A stretch of 64,000 bases of DNA from Corynebacterium sp. (GTDB lineage: Bacteria > Actinomycetota > Actinomycetes > Mycobacteriales > Mycobacteriaceae): NCBI RefSeq assembly GCF_030826625.1, contig NZ_JAPJNQ010000001.1, positions 26,521 to 90,520 on the forward strand, read 5' to 3'. This document shows, in pieces, positions 36,459 through 44,590 of this stretch (the stretch's first letter is position 1; each line of letters starts with the position of its first letter). Made by a program: the position numbers and the translations under genes. The notes under the pieces were generated by a model. The model made no database searches. It had not been told where the DNA came from and saw only the letters and a list, made by a program, of their open reading frames with translations.

Positions 36459-38468
36459 ATGAGCAACACAGATACTTCGACTCGTAAAGAGTTCCGCCAG
36501 CCAGACTCTATCGTCGATGGAGTCACCCCAGGCGACATTCTGGAAAACGCGGAACCAAAAGGCGTTCCCATGCGCGACATGTGGAACTACCACAAAGACC
36601 ACATGAACTTGGTCTCGCCGCTGAACCGCCGTAAATTCACCGTCCTTATCGTCGGCACTGGCCTGTCCGGTGGTGCTGCAGCAGCAGCCCTCGGTGAATT
36701 GGGCTACGACGTAAAGGTCTTCTCGTACCACGATTCACCACGTCGTGCGCACTCCATTGCTGCACAGGGTGGTGTGAACTCTGCCCGCGGTAAGAAGGTC
36801 GACAACGACTCGGCTTACCGTCACGTCAAAGACACTGTTAAGGGCGGCGACTACCGCTGTCGCGAGTCTGACTGCTGGCGCCTGGCTCTGGAGTCTGGCC
36901 GCGTTATCGATCACATGAATGCCATCGGTGCACCATTCGCTCGTGAATACGGCGGTACCTTGGCTACCCGTTCCTTCGGTGGTGTGCAGGTCTCCCGTAC
37001 CTACTACACCCGTGGACAAACCGGCCAGCAGCTGCAGCTGTCGACCACCTCGGCACTGTACCGCCAGATTGGCCTGGGCAACGTCGAAATGTTCGCCCAC
37101 CATGACATGCAGGACATCATCGTTCGTGAGATCGATGGCGTCAAGCACTGCGACGGTATCGTGACCCGCAACCTCATCGACGGTGAGATCAAGGCCTTCA
37201 CTGGTCACGCGACCGTCATCGCTACCGGTGGTTACGGCAACGTCTACCACATGTCGACCTTGGCGAAGAACTCGAACGCTGGCGCCATGATGCGTGCTTA
37301 CGAGCGCGGCGCATACCTGGCATCCCCGGCGTACATTCAGTTCCACCCGACCGGTCTGCCGGTGAACTCCACCTGGCAGTCGAAGACCACGCTGATGTCG
37401 GAGTCGCTGCGTAACGACGGCCGTATTTGGTCGCCAAAGAAGGAAGGCGACGATCGCGACCCGAACTCCATCCCGGAGGACGAGCGCGACTACTTCCTGG
37501 AGCGTCGCTACCCAGCGTTCGGTAACTTGGTTCCGCGTGACGTTGCTTCCCGTGCACTGTCGCAGCAGATCAACGCTGGTCTAGGCGTCGGTCCGATGCA
37601 CAACTCCTGCTATCTGGATTTCCGCGATGCGATCGAGCGCCTCGGTAAAGATACCGTGCGTGCGCGTTACTCCAACTTGTTCCAGATGTATGAAGAGTCC
37701 ATTGGTGAAGATCCATACGAGACTCCGATGCGTATTGCACCGACCTGTCACTTCACCATGGGTGGTCTGTGGACCGACTTCAACGAGATGACCTCCATCG
37801 ACGGCTTGTTCGCTGCCGGTGAGGCTTCCTGGACCTACCACGGTGCTAACCGTCTGGGCGCGAACTCGCTGCTTTCGGCATCGGTCGACGGCTGGTTCAC
37901 TCTGCCGTTCACTATTCCTAACTACCTGGCAAACCACCTTGGTGAAGAAAAGCTGTCCGCTGATTCTGCCGAGGCACAGGAAGTTGTCGAAGAGGTTAAA
38001 GACCGTTTGAACCGTCTGATGGGCATCGAGGGCGATGATCCACACGGTGCCGAGTACTACCACCGCCAGTTGGGCGAAATCCTGTATTGGGGCTGTGGTG
38101 TGTCTCGTAACGTCGAAGACCTGAAGACCTCCATTGAAAAGATCCGCGAAATTCGTCGTGACTTCTGGGCTAACGTCCGCGTGACCGGCCAACTGCACGA
38201 CATGAACCAGGATCTGGAATACGCACAGCGCGTGGCCGATTACCTCGACCTCGGCGAGCTGATGTGTGTCGACGCACTGGACCGCGACGAATCGGCCGGT
38301 GCTCACTACCGCGACGATCACCTTTCCGAAGACGGCGAGGCTGAACGTGACGACGAAAACTGGTGCTTCGTTTCGGCTTGGCAGCCAAACGGCCCGGAGA
38401 AGTTCATCCGCCACGCCGACCCTCTGTACTTCGACTCGATCCCGCTGATGACAAGGAACTACAAGTAA
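36459..38468 (+). CDS. sdhA: succinate dehydrogenase flavoprotein subunit
   Basis: The 669-residue FAD protein has the Rossmann motif VGTGLSGGAAAAALGELG, the covalent-FAD histidine segment HSIAAQGGVNSARG and active-site CHFTMGGLWTD and HGANRLGANSLL. It oxidises succinate to fumarate and passes electrons to SdhB. The N-terminal 55 residues before the FAD fold are a corynebacterial feature. Its TAA overlaps the sdhB ATG by one base. Confidence 0.96.
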   Translation: MSNTDTSTRKEFRQPDSIVDGVTPGDILENAEPKGVPMRDMWNYHKDHMNLVSPLNRRKFTVLIVGTGLSGGAAAAALGELGYDVKVFSYHDSPRRAHSIAAQGGVNSARGKKVDNDSAYRHVKDTVKGGDYRCRESDCWRLALESGRVIDHMNAIGAPFAREYGGTLATRSFGGVQVSRTYYTRGQTGQQLQLSTTSALYRQIGLGNVEMFAHHDMQDIIVREIDGVKHCDGIVTRNLIDGEIKAFTGHATVIATGGYGNVYHMSTLAKNSNAGAMMRAYERGAYLASPAYIQFHPTGLPVNSTWQSKTTLMSESLRNDGRIWSPKKEGDDRDPNSIPEDERDYFLERRYPAFGNLVPRDVASRALSQQINAGLGVGPMHNSCYLDFRDAIERLGKDTVRARYSNLFQMYEESIGEDPYETPMRIAPTCHFTMGGLWTDFNEMTSIDGLFAAGEASWTYHGANRLGANSLLSASVDGWFTLPFTIPNYLANHLGEEKLSADSAEAQEVVEEVKDRLNRLMGIEGDDPHGAEYYHRQLGEILYWGCGVSRNVEDLKTSIEKIREIRRDFWANVRVTGQLHDMNQDLEYAQRVADYLDLGELMCVDALDRDESAGAHYRDDHLSEDGEAERDDENWCFVSAWQPNGPEKFIRHADPLYFDSIPLMTRNYK

Positions 38469-39217
38469 TGAAATTGACACTTGAAGTCTGGCGTCAGGCC
38501 GGACCTACGCAAGAAGGCAGCTTCGAGACCGTTCAGGTCGATGACGCCGTCGAGCAGATGTCCATCCTGGAACTGTTGGACCACGTCAACACCGGACGTA
38601 TCGAAGACAACAAAGAACCATTCGCTTTTGCCTCTGACTGCCGCGAAGGCATCTGCGGTACCTGTGGTTTGCTGATCAACGGACGCCCACACGGCCCAGG
38701 CCAGAACACTCCTGCCTGCCAGCAGCGTCTGTTCCAGTTCAACGATGGCGACACCCTGCGTCTGGAGCCACTGCGCTCCGCCGCATTCCCCGTCATCAAG
38801 GACATGGTCGTTGACCGTTCCGCCCTGGATGACATCATGCACCAGGGAGGCTACGTCTCCATGGACGCCGGTACCGCACCGGATGCTGACACTCTGCTGC
38901 AGAACTCGCAAGACAACGAATTCGCACTGGATCACGCTGCCTGCATCGGCTGTGGTGCGTGTGTCGCCGCTTGTCCTAACGGTGCCGCTCACCTGTTCAC
39001 CGGTGCGAAGCTGGTGCACCTGTCCATGTCGCCACTCGGAGCAAAAGAACGCGGCAAGCGTGCCCGCAACATGGTTGACGAGCTCGAGCAAAACTTCGGT
39101 GGATGTTCGCTGTACGGTGAATGTGCAGATGTCTGCCCAGCTGGCATCCCACTGACTGCAGTTTCGGCTGTTACTCGTGAGCGTGCTCGCGCGGCATTCC
39201 GCTCGAAGGACGACTAA
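38468..39217 (+). CDS. sdhB: succinate dehydrogenase iron-sulfur subunit
   Basis: The 249-residue protein has an N-terminal 2Fe-2S ferredoxin domain (CREGICGTCG) and a C-terminal region with CIGCGACVAACPNG and CSLYGECADVCPAG for the 4Fe-4S and 3Fe-4S clusters. ATG 38468 shares its A with the sdhA stop codon. It links SdhA to the SdhC hemes. A weak GC-rich inverted repeat (39224-39247) follows the stop. Confidence 0.96.
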   Translation: MKLTLEVWRQAGPTQEGSFETVQVDDAVEQMSILELLDHVNTGRIEDNKEPFAFASDCREGICGTCGLLINGRPHGPGQNTPACQQRLFQFNDGDTLRLEPLRSAAFPVIKDMVVDRSALDDIMHQGGYVSMDAGTAPDADTLLQNSQDNEFALDHAACIGCGACVAACPNGAAHLFTGAKLVHLSMSPLGAKERGKRARNMVDELEQNFGGCSLYGECADVCPAGIPLTAVSAVTRERARAAFRSKDD

Positions 39218-39320
39218 TTGTTTCGGGGCGGTGAATCCGCTGCCCCGGCACCACTTTTGCTGGCAGTGAATCTAGACTAGAGTTGTCACTAGTGATACAG
39301 AAGAAAGGCTTTGGCACCTT

Positions 39321-39689
39321 ATGAGCACCAATGAACAGGTAGCGGACTTCGCTGCGGAGACCTACCCACGCTATTCCCAAGAGCTGCACGACAGCTACAT
39401 TGCGGGTTACAACCCAGTTTCGCTGGCAGCCCCACACTCGTCGTTGCTTCGTAACTCTACTTGGGCTGGCATGGGCTTGTTGCTCAGCTTCTTCCCATTC
39501 GCTGGAACCCTGATTTGGGGAATTGGCACCGGAATGTGGGGGACTGGTACCGCAGCTAATTACTCCACGATCTTGACGATTATTGGTGCTATCGGTGTCG
39601 TTGCCACCCTAGCTGGTGGTTTTGGCACCATCCATTATGGACGTCGCCATTACCGCCAATACGTGAAGGAAACGGGGCGCACCTCCTAA
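39321..39689 (+). CDS. small membrane protein downstream of sdhCAB
   Basis: The 122-residue protein has two hydrophobic helices (about 46-70 and 80-105), a Gly-rich first helix and a tyrosine/arginine-rich C-terminus. A similar hypothetical protein follows sdhB in C. glutamicum (cg0448), so it may be an accessory of the complex or merely a conserved neighbour. It has its own spacer of 103 bp and a clear terminator. I do not assign a function. Confidence 0.7.
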   Translation: MSTNEQVADFAAETYPRYSQELHDSYIAGYNPVSLAAPHSSLLRNSTWAGMGLLLSFFPFAGTLIWGIGTGMWGTGTAANYSTILTIIGAIGVVATLAGGFGTIHYGRRHYRQYVKETGRTS

Positions 39690-39711
39690 CGCTGCCTTTC
39701 CTGCCAGCCTG

Positions 39712-39761
39712 GCCCCGCACCTGCTCAGATGCTCACCGCGTCGAGGCAGGGCGGGGCTTTT
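39712..39761 (+). terminator. intrinsic terminator after the sdh-linked membrane protein
   Basis: GCCCCG-CA-CCTGC (39712-39723) pairs with GCAGG-G-CGGGGC (39746-39757) with a small internal bulge, followed by TTTT. Confidence 0.75.
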
Positions 39762-39844
39762 CGTAGCTTGACATGTCTACCCAACACTCTGTGTGTGACG
39801 TAAATTCGAGACGAAAACACTAGACAATTGATTCGAGACCTTTT

Positions 39845-41101
39845 ATGACTGATGCCGAAAGAGCGGTAGTGTTACGCCGCCATAAGATTTTTGTGACCAG
39901 CCTCCTGGTGCTGGCAGCAATCATCTTTTTGGCGTGTTCGTGGTGGCAAAGCCAACCAGGTGAAGCTCCGGCATGGGTCGGCTACGTCCGGGCGGCTGCC
40001 GAAGCGGGCATGGTTGGTGGATTGGCGGACTGGTTCGCTGTTACCGCGCTTTTTCGCCATCCTATGGGCCTGCCAATCCCGCACACAGCGCTGATCCGGA
40101 AGAAAAAAGACCAGTTGGGCGACTCGCTGTCGCAATTCGTCGGTGATAACTTCCTCAACGCAGAGCTCATCACTTCGAAGGTGCGCGAGGCCAAGTTGCC
40201 CGAGCTGTTGGGGGAGTGGTTGGGCAAGCACGAGAATGCGGAAAAGGTTTCCCACGAAACCGCGAAACTCACCACGAATATCGTGCGCGCGATCGACCCG
40301 AACGAAGCCGAAGAGTTGATCCGTCGGCATGTCATCGACAAGGCTGCCGAACCGATCTGGGGGCCACCGTTGGGGCGCACGCTGGACTCGCTTATCGACG
40401 AAGGCAAGCTAGAACCCGCGGTGGATGAGCTCATCAACTGGGCGAAAACCAAGCTTGCTGATTCGGAAGACGCCATCGTCACAATGATTGATGAACGCAT
40501 GCCGACGTGGGCGCCGCGTTTCGCCCGCCAGTTGGTCGGCGACAAGGTCTTTCGCGAAATGTCGTCGTTTATCCGCGAAGTCGAGGCCGACCCACAACAC
40601 CAGGCACGCAAATCCATTCGCAAGGGACTGCGCCAGTTGGCATATGACCTGCAGTTTGATGCGACGATGATCAGCCGGGTTGAAGACTGGAAAACTGATG
40701 TGCGCGCATCGCGTGCAGTCGCCGCGCTACCAGGTTTGGTCTGGGAAAAAGCCTCCACCGGGTTTATCGACGCGGCAGAAGACGCTGATTCCGCCTTGCG
40801 GCAAAAAATCGTTGAGCTGTGTGTGCGCTGGGGCGAGAACATTCGCAGCGACAAAGCTCTTCGCGATTCTTTGGACCGACGCATCAATACTGCAGTGGAG
40901 TTTTTGGCTAATAACTACTCGTCAGAGGTGACAGGGATTATCTCAGAGACGATTGCTCGCTGGGATGCCGACGAGGCAAGCAACAAGATCGAACTTATGG
41001 TGGGCAAAGATCTGCAGTTCATTCGCCTTAACGGAACAGTGGTGGGTGCGCTGGCTGGTTTGGTTATCTACACTGTCAACCAACTTCTGTTTGGTGCCTA
41101 A
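39845..41101 (+). CDS. DUF445 family membrane protein
   Basis: The 418-residue protein has one N-terminal helix (about 17-35), the signature GGLADWFAVTALFRHPMGLPIPHTALIRKKKDQLG, long helical repeats in the middle and a final hydrophobic segment that re-anchors the C-terminus. DUF445 (YheB/YjiN) proteins have no assigned function; the topology suggests a tubular periplasmic or cytoplasmic bridge. The next gene starts 27 bp downstream. Confidence 0.85.
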   Translation: MTDAERAVVLRRHKIFVTSLLVLAAIIFLACSWWQSQPGEAPAWVGYVRAAAEAGMVGGLADWFAVTALFRHPMGLPIPHTALIRKKKDQLGDSLSQFVGDNFLNAELITSKVREAKLPELLGEWLGKHENAEKVSHETAKLTTNIVRAIDPNEAEELIRRHVIDKAAEPIWGPPLGRTLDSLIDEGKLEPAVDELINWAKTKLADSEDAIVTMIDERMPTWAPRFARQLVGDKVFREMSSFIREVEADPQHQARKSIRKGLRQLAYDLQFDATMISRVEDWKTDVRASRAVAALPGLVWEKASTGFIDAAEDADSALRQKIVELCVRWGENIRSDKALRDSLDRRINTAVEFLANNYSSEVTGIISETIARWDADEASNKIELMVGKDLQFIRLNGTVVGALAGLVIYTVNQLLFGA

Positions 41102-41128
41102 ACTAGAACAACTTTGTGGAGAACGATC

Positions 41129-41611
41129 ATGACTAAAGATGAGAAGCGATTCAACGGCCGTGACGTAGTGGACTCGTTGAAAGATACGGGTTCGTCGTTG
41201 CGCTCGGTCATCGGCGAGTTCGCAGGGCATGCCGCAGCGAACTATCGGGACAATGGCGCTGCAGAAACGGCGAAAAATGCTGCCCGCCAAACTGCGCGCG
41301 ACGTTCGCGGAATCAGCAACCTCGATGACGTCAAAGAAACCGGATCGAAGCTATGGAAGCGCGGAAAATACCTGGGCAAAGAATTCAGTTCTGAGTTGCG
41401 CGATGCCGTCGGCAAGACTCGAAACAGTGAAGCCTCGACCGAGGCGAAAGAAAAACTCGACAACCTGAATGCACGAGCGAAGCAGACGTTGCGGCGGGTA
41501 AAGAAAGACAAGTCGACGAATCGATCGGCGGCGAAGACCAAAGACGGTAGGCCACGTATCATTGAAGGCGAAGTTATTGAGGTTGACGGTCGCAATCCCC
41601 ACGAGAACTAG
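41129..41611 (+). CDS. conserved hypothetical, basic helical protein
   Basis: The 160-residue protein is mostly predicted helical, highly charged, with no signal peptide or membrane segment. The C-terminal third is Lys/Arg-rich (RVKKDKSTNRSAAKTKDG) then ends in an acidic IIEGEVIEVDG strand. ATG 41129 has GGAG nine bases upstream. It occupies the position of hbhA (Rv0475) before the DUF2516 gene in mycobacteria and shares a helical-plus-lysine-rich layout, but no sequence relationship is claimed. Confidence 0.7.
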   Translation: MTKDEKRFNGRDVVDSLKDTGSSLRSVIGEFAGHAAANYRDNGAAETAKNAARQTARDVRGISNLDDVKETGSKLWKRGKYLGKEFSSELRDAVGKTRNSEASTEAKEKLDNLNARAKQTLRRVKKDKSTNRSAAKTKDGRPRIIEGEVIEVDGRNPHEN

Positions 41612-41709
41612 CTAACTCGGTTGCCGTAGGCAGGCTGCCGCGGGCATATCCAGGCAGCACGGAGAGTAGACGACCCACGAAATAGACTGATGAGGAATCA
41701 CCACACGAC

Positions 41710-42099
41710 ATGATTGTTGACGTATTAGCGCAGGCCAGCGTGGCCGCGGAGCAGACCCAGCACCTCGCGCAGCTGCCACCCAGCGGGCCGAAACTGGAGC
41801 AGTGGCAGTCGAACCTGCTGGACGGAGTGTTCTGGTTGCAGCAGGGTATTTACTCGCTCGTCGCGATCGCTGGCTTGGTCGGTGCGATTTCAGCTGCCAT
41901 GACGCGTGACGACGCCTTCGATGCTGATTCCCGGCAATCGAAGATGGTGTGGGTGGCAATGCTGGCTGGTTCCGCGTTTATTGTGCCGATGCCAATTCCA
42001 ATCCTGCCGTGGGTCGGTATGGTTCTTATCGGCCTGTACTGGTTCGATGTGCGCCCGTCGTTGAAGGCGTTGATCAACGGCGAGTACCGCTGGGATTAG
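41710..42099 (+). CDS. DUF2516 family membrane protein
   Basis: The 129-residue protein has a Gln-rich N-terminal 35 residues and three short hydrophobic segments (about 38-62, 80-90, 93-112), ending in YWFDVRPSLKALINGEYRWD. It matches the mycobacterial Rv0476 family by layout and position. Function unknown. The DeoC-like gene starts ten bases after its stop. Confidence 0.8.
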   Translation: MIVDVLAQASVAAEQTQHLAQLPPSGPKLEQWQSNLLDGVFWLQQGIYSLVAIAGLVGAISAAMTRDDAFDADSRQSKMVWVAMLAGSAFIVPMPIPILPWVGMVLIGLYWFDVRPSLKALINGEYRWD

Positions 42100-42108
42100 C
42101 CTGCACTG

Positions 42109-43104
42109 ATGGAAACGAACTGGTTGCATAATTTTCTGGCGTGGGATTTACGAGCCCCGCAGATTGGTGTGACGGAAGTAAAAACCAAGGTTGCTGAGGC
42201 AATCGAAGCTGGAATTGTCGCGGTTGTGGTGAGCCCGCATCATGTATCGGTGGCAGCGCGCGCTGCTGGGGATGCTCAAGCAGTTTGGCAGTCTAACGCT
42301 ACAGCCAGTGGCTCCGGGGATGTTAATGCTGCTGCCGGTGGCTCCGGGGATGTTGCGGCTTTGGACGATGACAGCGAAGAAACCCCGTTGAGCATTATCG
42401 CTGCCGTTGGCTTTCCGACGGGGCGCCATCACATCTTGGTGAAAGCCTCTGAGGCACGGTTGGCGATCTCGCAAGGAGCGCACCGAATCTGGGCGAGCCT
42501 CGATTCCAGTAACACTGATCAGAACGCGGTGCTGAGTGAATTGATTAGTTTGCGAGAAGCAGTCCCGTACCCGGCACAACTCGGGGTGATCGTTGCTCAT
42601 AATGCTACAGAAGTTGCTCACAACGCCACAGAAATAGCACGAGCCTGTGAGCTTGCGAAGGTAGATCAACTCGTGGTGGTGCCACCTGAAAACCACCCAT
42701 CTCGTTTGTTGCCGACTCCGGGGCGGGTGAATCCTGATGCTCGCCAGGAAGCTAGTTCTGAGCTTGTTGCAGGCCATGAAACCGGAGAAGTTTCGGCAAC
42801 TAGTTCCATGCTGCATCTTGCACAGAAACTGCCCGATCACACACCTGTCGTTCTCGATGCAGGAGCAGGAAAGCCCGCTGATTGGCAGGAGGGTGCCAGC
42901 GCCGACGGAACCGGAACCGGCAGGGCCAGCGCCGACGGAACCGGAAGCAGCACCAAGCAAGCTGCAGAGCACACAACACCGGATACAGACAGCCTCCCTG
43001 AATGGTTGGTGGCAGAATCCGCGGATCTTGCAGGCAACAGAAGAGCCCTAGCGCAAGCAAAAACCGCCAAGAATATCTTGGCGGTCATCCCAGCGCCACA
43101 CTAG
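42109..43104 (+). CDS. DeoC-like aldolase-fold protein lacking catalytic residues
   Basis: The 331-residue protein sits at the conserved deoC locus (Rv0478) and keeps barrel segments such as AVVVSPHHVSVAARA and AAVGFPTGRHHILVKASEARLAISQGAHRI. The residues that define deoxyribose-phosphate aldolase are missing: Cys47 aligns with Val, the strand bearing Asp102 reads RIWASLD, the Schiff-base KTSTG reads VVVPPENHP, and no GFKPAGG segment is visible. It also carries three internal tandem duplications (about residues 65-85, 162-175, 260-280). It is probably a non-aldolase relative or a decaying but open frame. The 3' end contains a terminator for the convergent operon. Confidence 0.7.
   Translation: METNWLHNFLAWDLRAPQIGVTEVKTKVAEAIEAGIVAVVVSPHHVSVAARAAGDAQAVWQSNATASGSGDVNAAAGGSGDVAALDDDSEETPLSIIAAVGFPTGRHHILVKASEARLAISQGAHRIWASLDSSNTDQNAVLSELISLREAVPYPAQLGVIVAHNATEVAHNATEIARACELAKVDQLVVVPPENHPSRLLPTPGRVNPDARQEASSELVAGHETGEVSATSSMLHLAQKLPDHTPVVLDAGAGKPADWQEGASADGTGTGRASADGTGSSTKQAAEHTTPDTDSLPEWLVAESADLAGNRRALAQAKTAKNILAVIPAPH
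42308..42354. repeat. 30-bp period duplication inside the DeoC-like gene
   Basis: GTGGCTCCGGGGATGTT recurs at 42308 and 42338. Two further in-frame duplications lie at 42592-42633 (21 bp) and 42895-42945 (30-bp period). All preserve the reading frame. Confidence 0.85.
43059..43085 (-). terminator. intrinsic terminator for the LmeA-like operon, inside the DeoC-like coding end
   Basis: ACCGCCAAGA (43063-43072) and TCTTGGCGGT (43076-43085) form a perfect 10-bp stem with a 3-nt loop. On the minus strand it is followed by a T-run (A-run 43059-43063). It lies about 70 bp past the stop of the minus-strand DUF2993 gene. Confidence 0.8.
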
Positions 43105-43156
43105 CGTCCCATCGCAGCCTAGCGTCAAAAATACCTGGACGAGTAGGGAAGCTAGT

Positions 43157-43999
43157 CTAGCTTTGTCGGGTTGGCGTATTACCTTGAGGCGTTGAGTTTA
43201 ACTCTTTACTCATCTGCGCGGGGTTTACATTGTTGCCTTCCATGGTGATCAGCAAACCGTCTTCGCTGAATTCGATCGCAGTGATATCCAGCTGGCCGCC
43301 TGTGGCCCCACGCAGATTTTCGTTCAAAGATTTTGCGATGCCATCGGCAGCGCCGTCGGGAAGCGTGAAGCCTAGTAGTTTTGCTTCGGAAGCTTCGAAA
43401 GCGACGTTGCCGGCTTCGTCGACATGGGGGCGCAACGAGAGATTAGCCGCGCCGGACAAGAATTTGATGCTGATGGTTTCAGCAGCCTTATCCGTGGTGA
43501 TGTCCGAAACCACCAGCTCGCCCCAAAAGCCCGCGCCACCGAGTTGTTCGCGCAGCCCTTCTTGGATGGTGTGGGTGAGATAATCGTCGGGAAGCTCCGA
43601 ACGGGTACGCAAAAATTCCGCCTCGCCGGATTTGAGAGTCATGGACTCCATGTGCACGTGCGAGGCGGGCATACCCTTGTATGAGCCCTCGGCATCCTGC
43701 TGCAACGTCGACGGGGTATCAATATTGACCTCGTTGAGCTTGCCACTGACCAGGCCGAACAACACCGGACTGGAACCGAAAGAAACCTCGGGGTCTTCGG
43801 TCATCTCGATGCCCTGCTCCTCGATATCTTCGCGGAAACTAGAGCGCAGCTGCTGACCAATGAAAAAACGCGCGGCAAATTCCGCCAGCAACACCAGGAC
43901 CAACACCGCAACCAAGACGGCGACGATAACTTTCCAGGCGGTTGCGGCAGATGATTTTGCTTTGGAGCTAGTTGGCTGAGAGCTAGTTGGCATAGCCAT
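43157..43999 (-). CDS. DUF2993 (LmeA-like) membrane-anchored lipid-binding protein
   Basis: The 280-residue protein has a Ser/Thr/Lys-rich start, one membrane helix (about 22-45) and a large extracytoplasmic beta-rich DUF2993 domain. In mycobacteria LmeA of this family helps elongate the mannan of lipomannan and binds phosphoinositides. Orthology to LmeA itself is not shown; the position fits Rv0479c. It is transcribed after the DUF2505 gene (82-bp gap). ATG 43999 or 43993 may start it. Confidence 0.78.
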   Translation of the reverse strand: MAMPTSSQPTSSKAKSSAATAWKVIVAVLVAVLVLVLLAEFAARFFIGQQLRSSFREDIEEQGIEMTEDPEVSFGSSPVLFGLVSGKLNEVNIDTPSTLQQDAEGSYKGMPASHVHMESMTLKSGEAEFLRTRSELPDDYLTHTIQEGLREQLGGAGFWGELVVSDITTDKAAETISIKFLSGAANLSLRPHVDEAGNVAFEASEAKLLGFTLPDGAADGIAKSLNENLRGATGGQLDITAIEFSEDGLLITMEGNNVNPAQMSKELNSTPQGNTPTRQS

Positions 44000-44081
44000 A
44001 GTCTAGCGTGCGTTCTACTCTCAGATAAGCCGGAACCTGGTGGCTTCTGAGAGCCGCACGCAGTTGAGAGCCGCACGCAGC

Positions 44082-44573
44082 TTAGAGGTTCTCGCTAATC
44101 CACTTCTCGGTGAGCTCGCCCTCGTTGCTGAACAGCTCGTCCAAGGCCTCGCCGACCTTAGGCTCGATGGCTGCGCCCATCATCGGGATGTTGACGGAAA
44201 CATCGTTGGTATAGCTCAGGGTCGTGGTCTCGCCCTGGCCTTCCAGCTTGATTGTGCCCTTAAAGTCGACCGGGGTGCCCTTGACATCAGCGGTGTAGGA
44301 AAGCTCGGCCTTGTCGCCAGCCAGCTCGCCGACCTTGACGGTGCGCTTGACCTTCAGTGACTGCGAAACCATCGCGCGCACAGCCTCCGGCAAAATCGTG
44401 ACTGGCAGCAGCTCGAACAAGGTGGCCTCGTTGTTTGCGAACTGGTTGAGCTCACCTGGTTCTGGGGAGAGGTTTTCGGCGATGTATGCCCAGTACTTCT
44501 CGTTAGTCAGTGCCTGGTGCACTTTTTCGGCGGATTGGTTAATCGTTACTGTGTTTTCGCTACGGGTAGACAT
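44082..44573 (-). CDS. DUF2505 family protein (START-like)
   Basis: The 163-residue protein has an alternating strand pattern with a long C-terminal helix typical of SRPBCC/START lipid-binding folds. No signal peptide is present. It matches Rv0481c by position next to murB, from which it diverges with only 17 bp between starts. Ligand unknown. Probably co-transcribed with the LmeA-like gene downstream, which would suggest a shared role in envelope lipids. Confidence 0.8.
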   Translation of the reverse strand: MSTRSENTVTINQSAEKVHQALTNEKYWAYIAENLSPEPGELNQFANNEATLFELLPVTILPEAVRAMVSQSLKVKRTVKVGELAGDKAELSYTADVKGTPVDFKGTIKLEGQGETTTLSYTNDVSVNIPMMGAAIEPKVGEALDELFSNEGELTEKWISENL

Positions 44574-44590
44574 GCCCTACAGACTACCCT

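Noticed and set aside
39224..39247. Terminator directly after sdhB
   Set aside because: Stem of only six strong pairs and no adjacent T-run; readthrough to the next gene seems likely.
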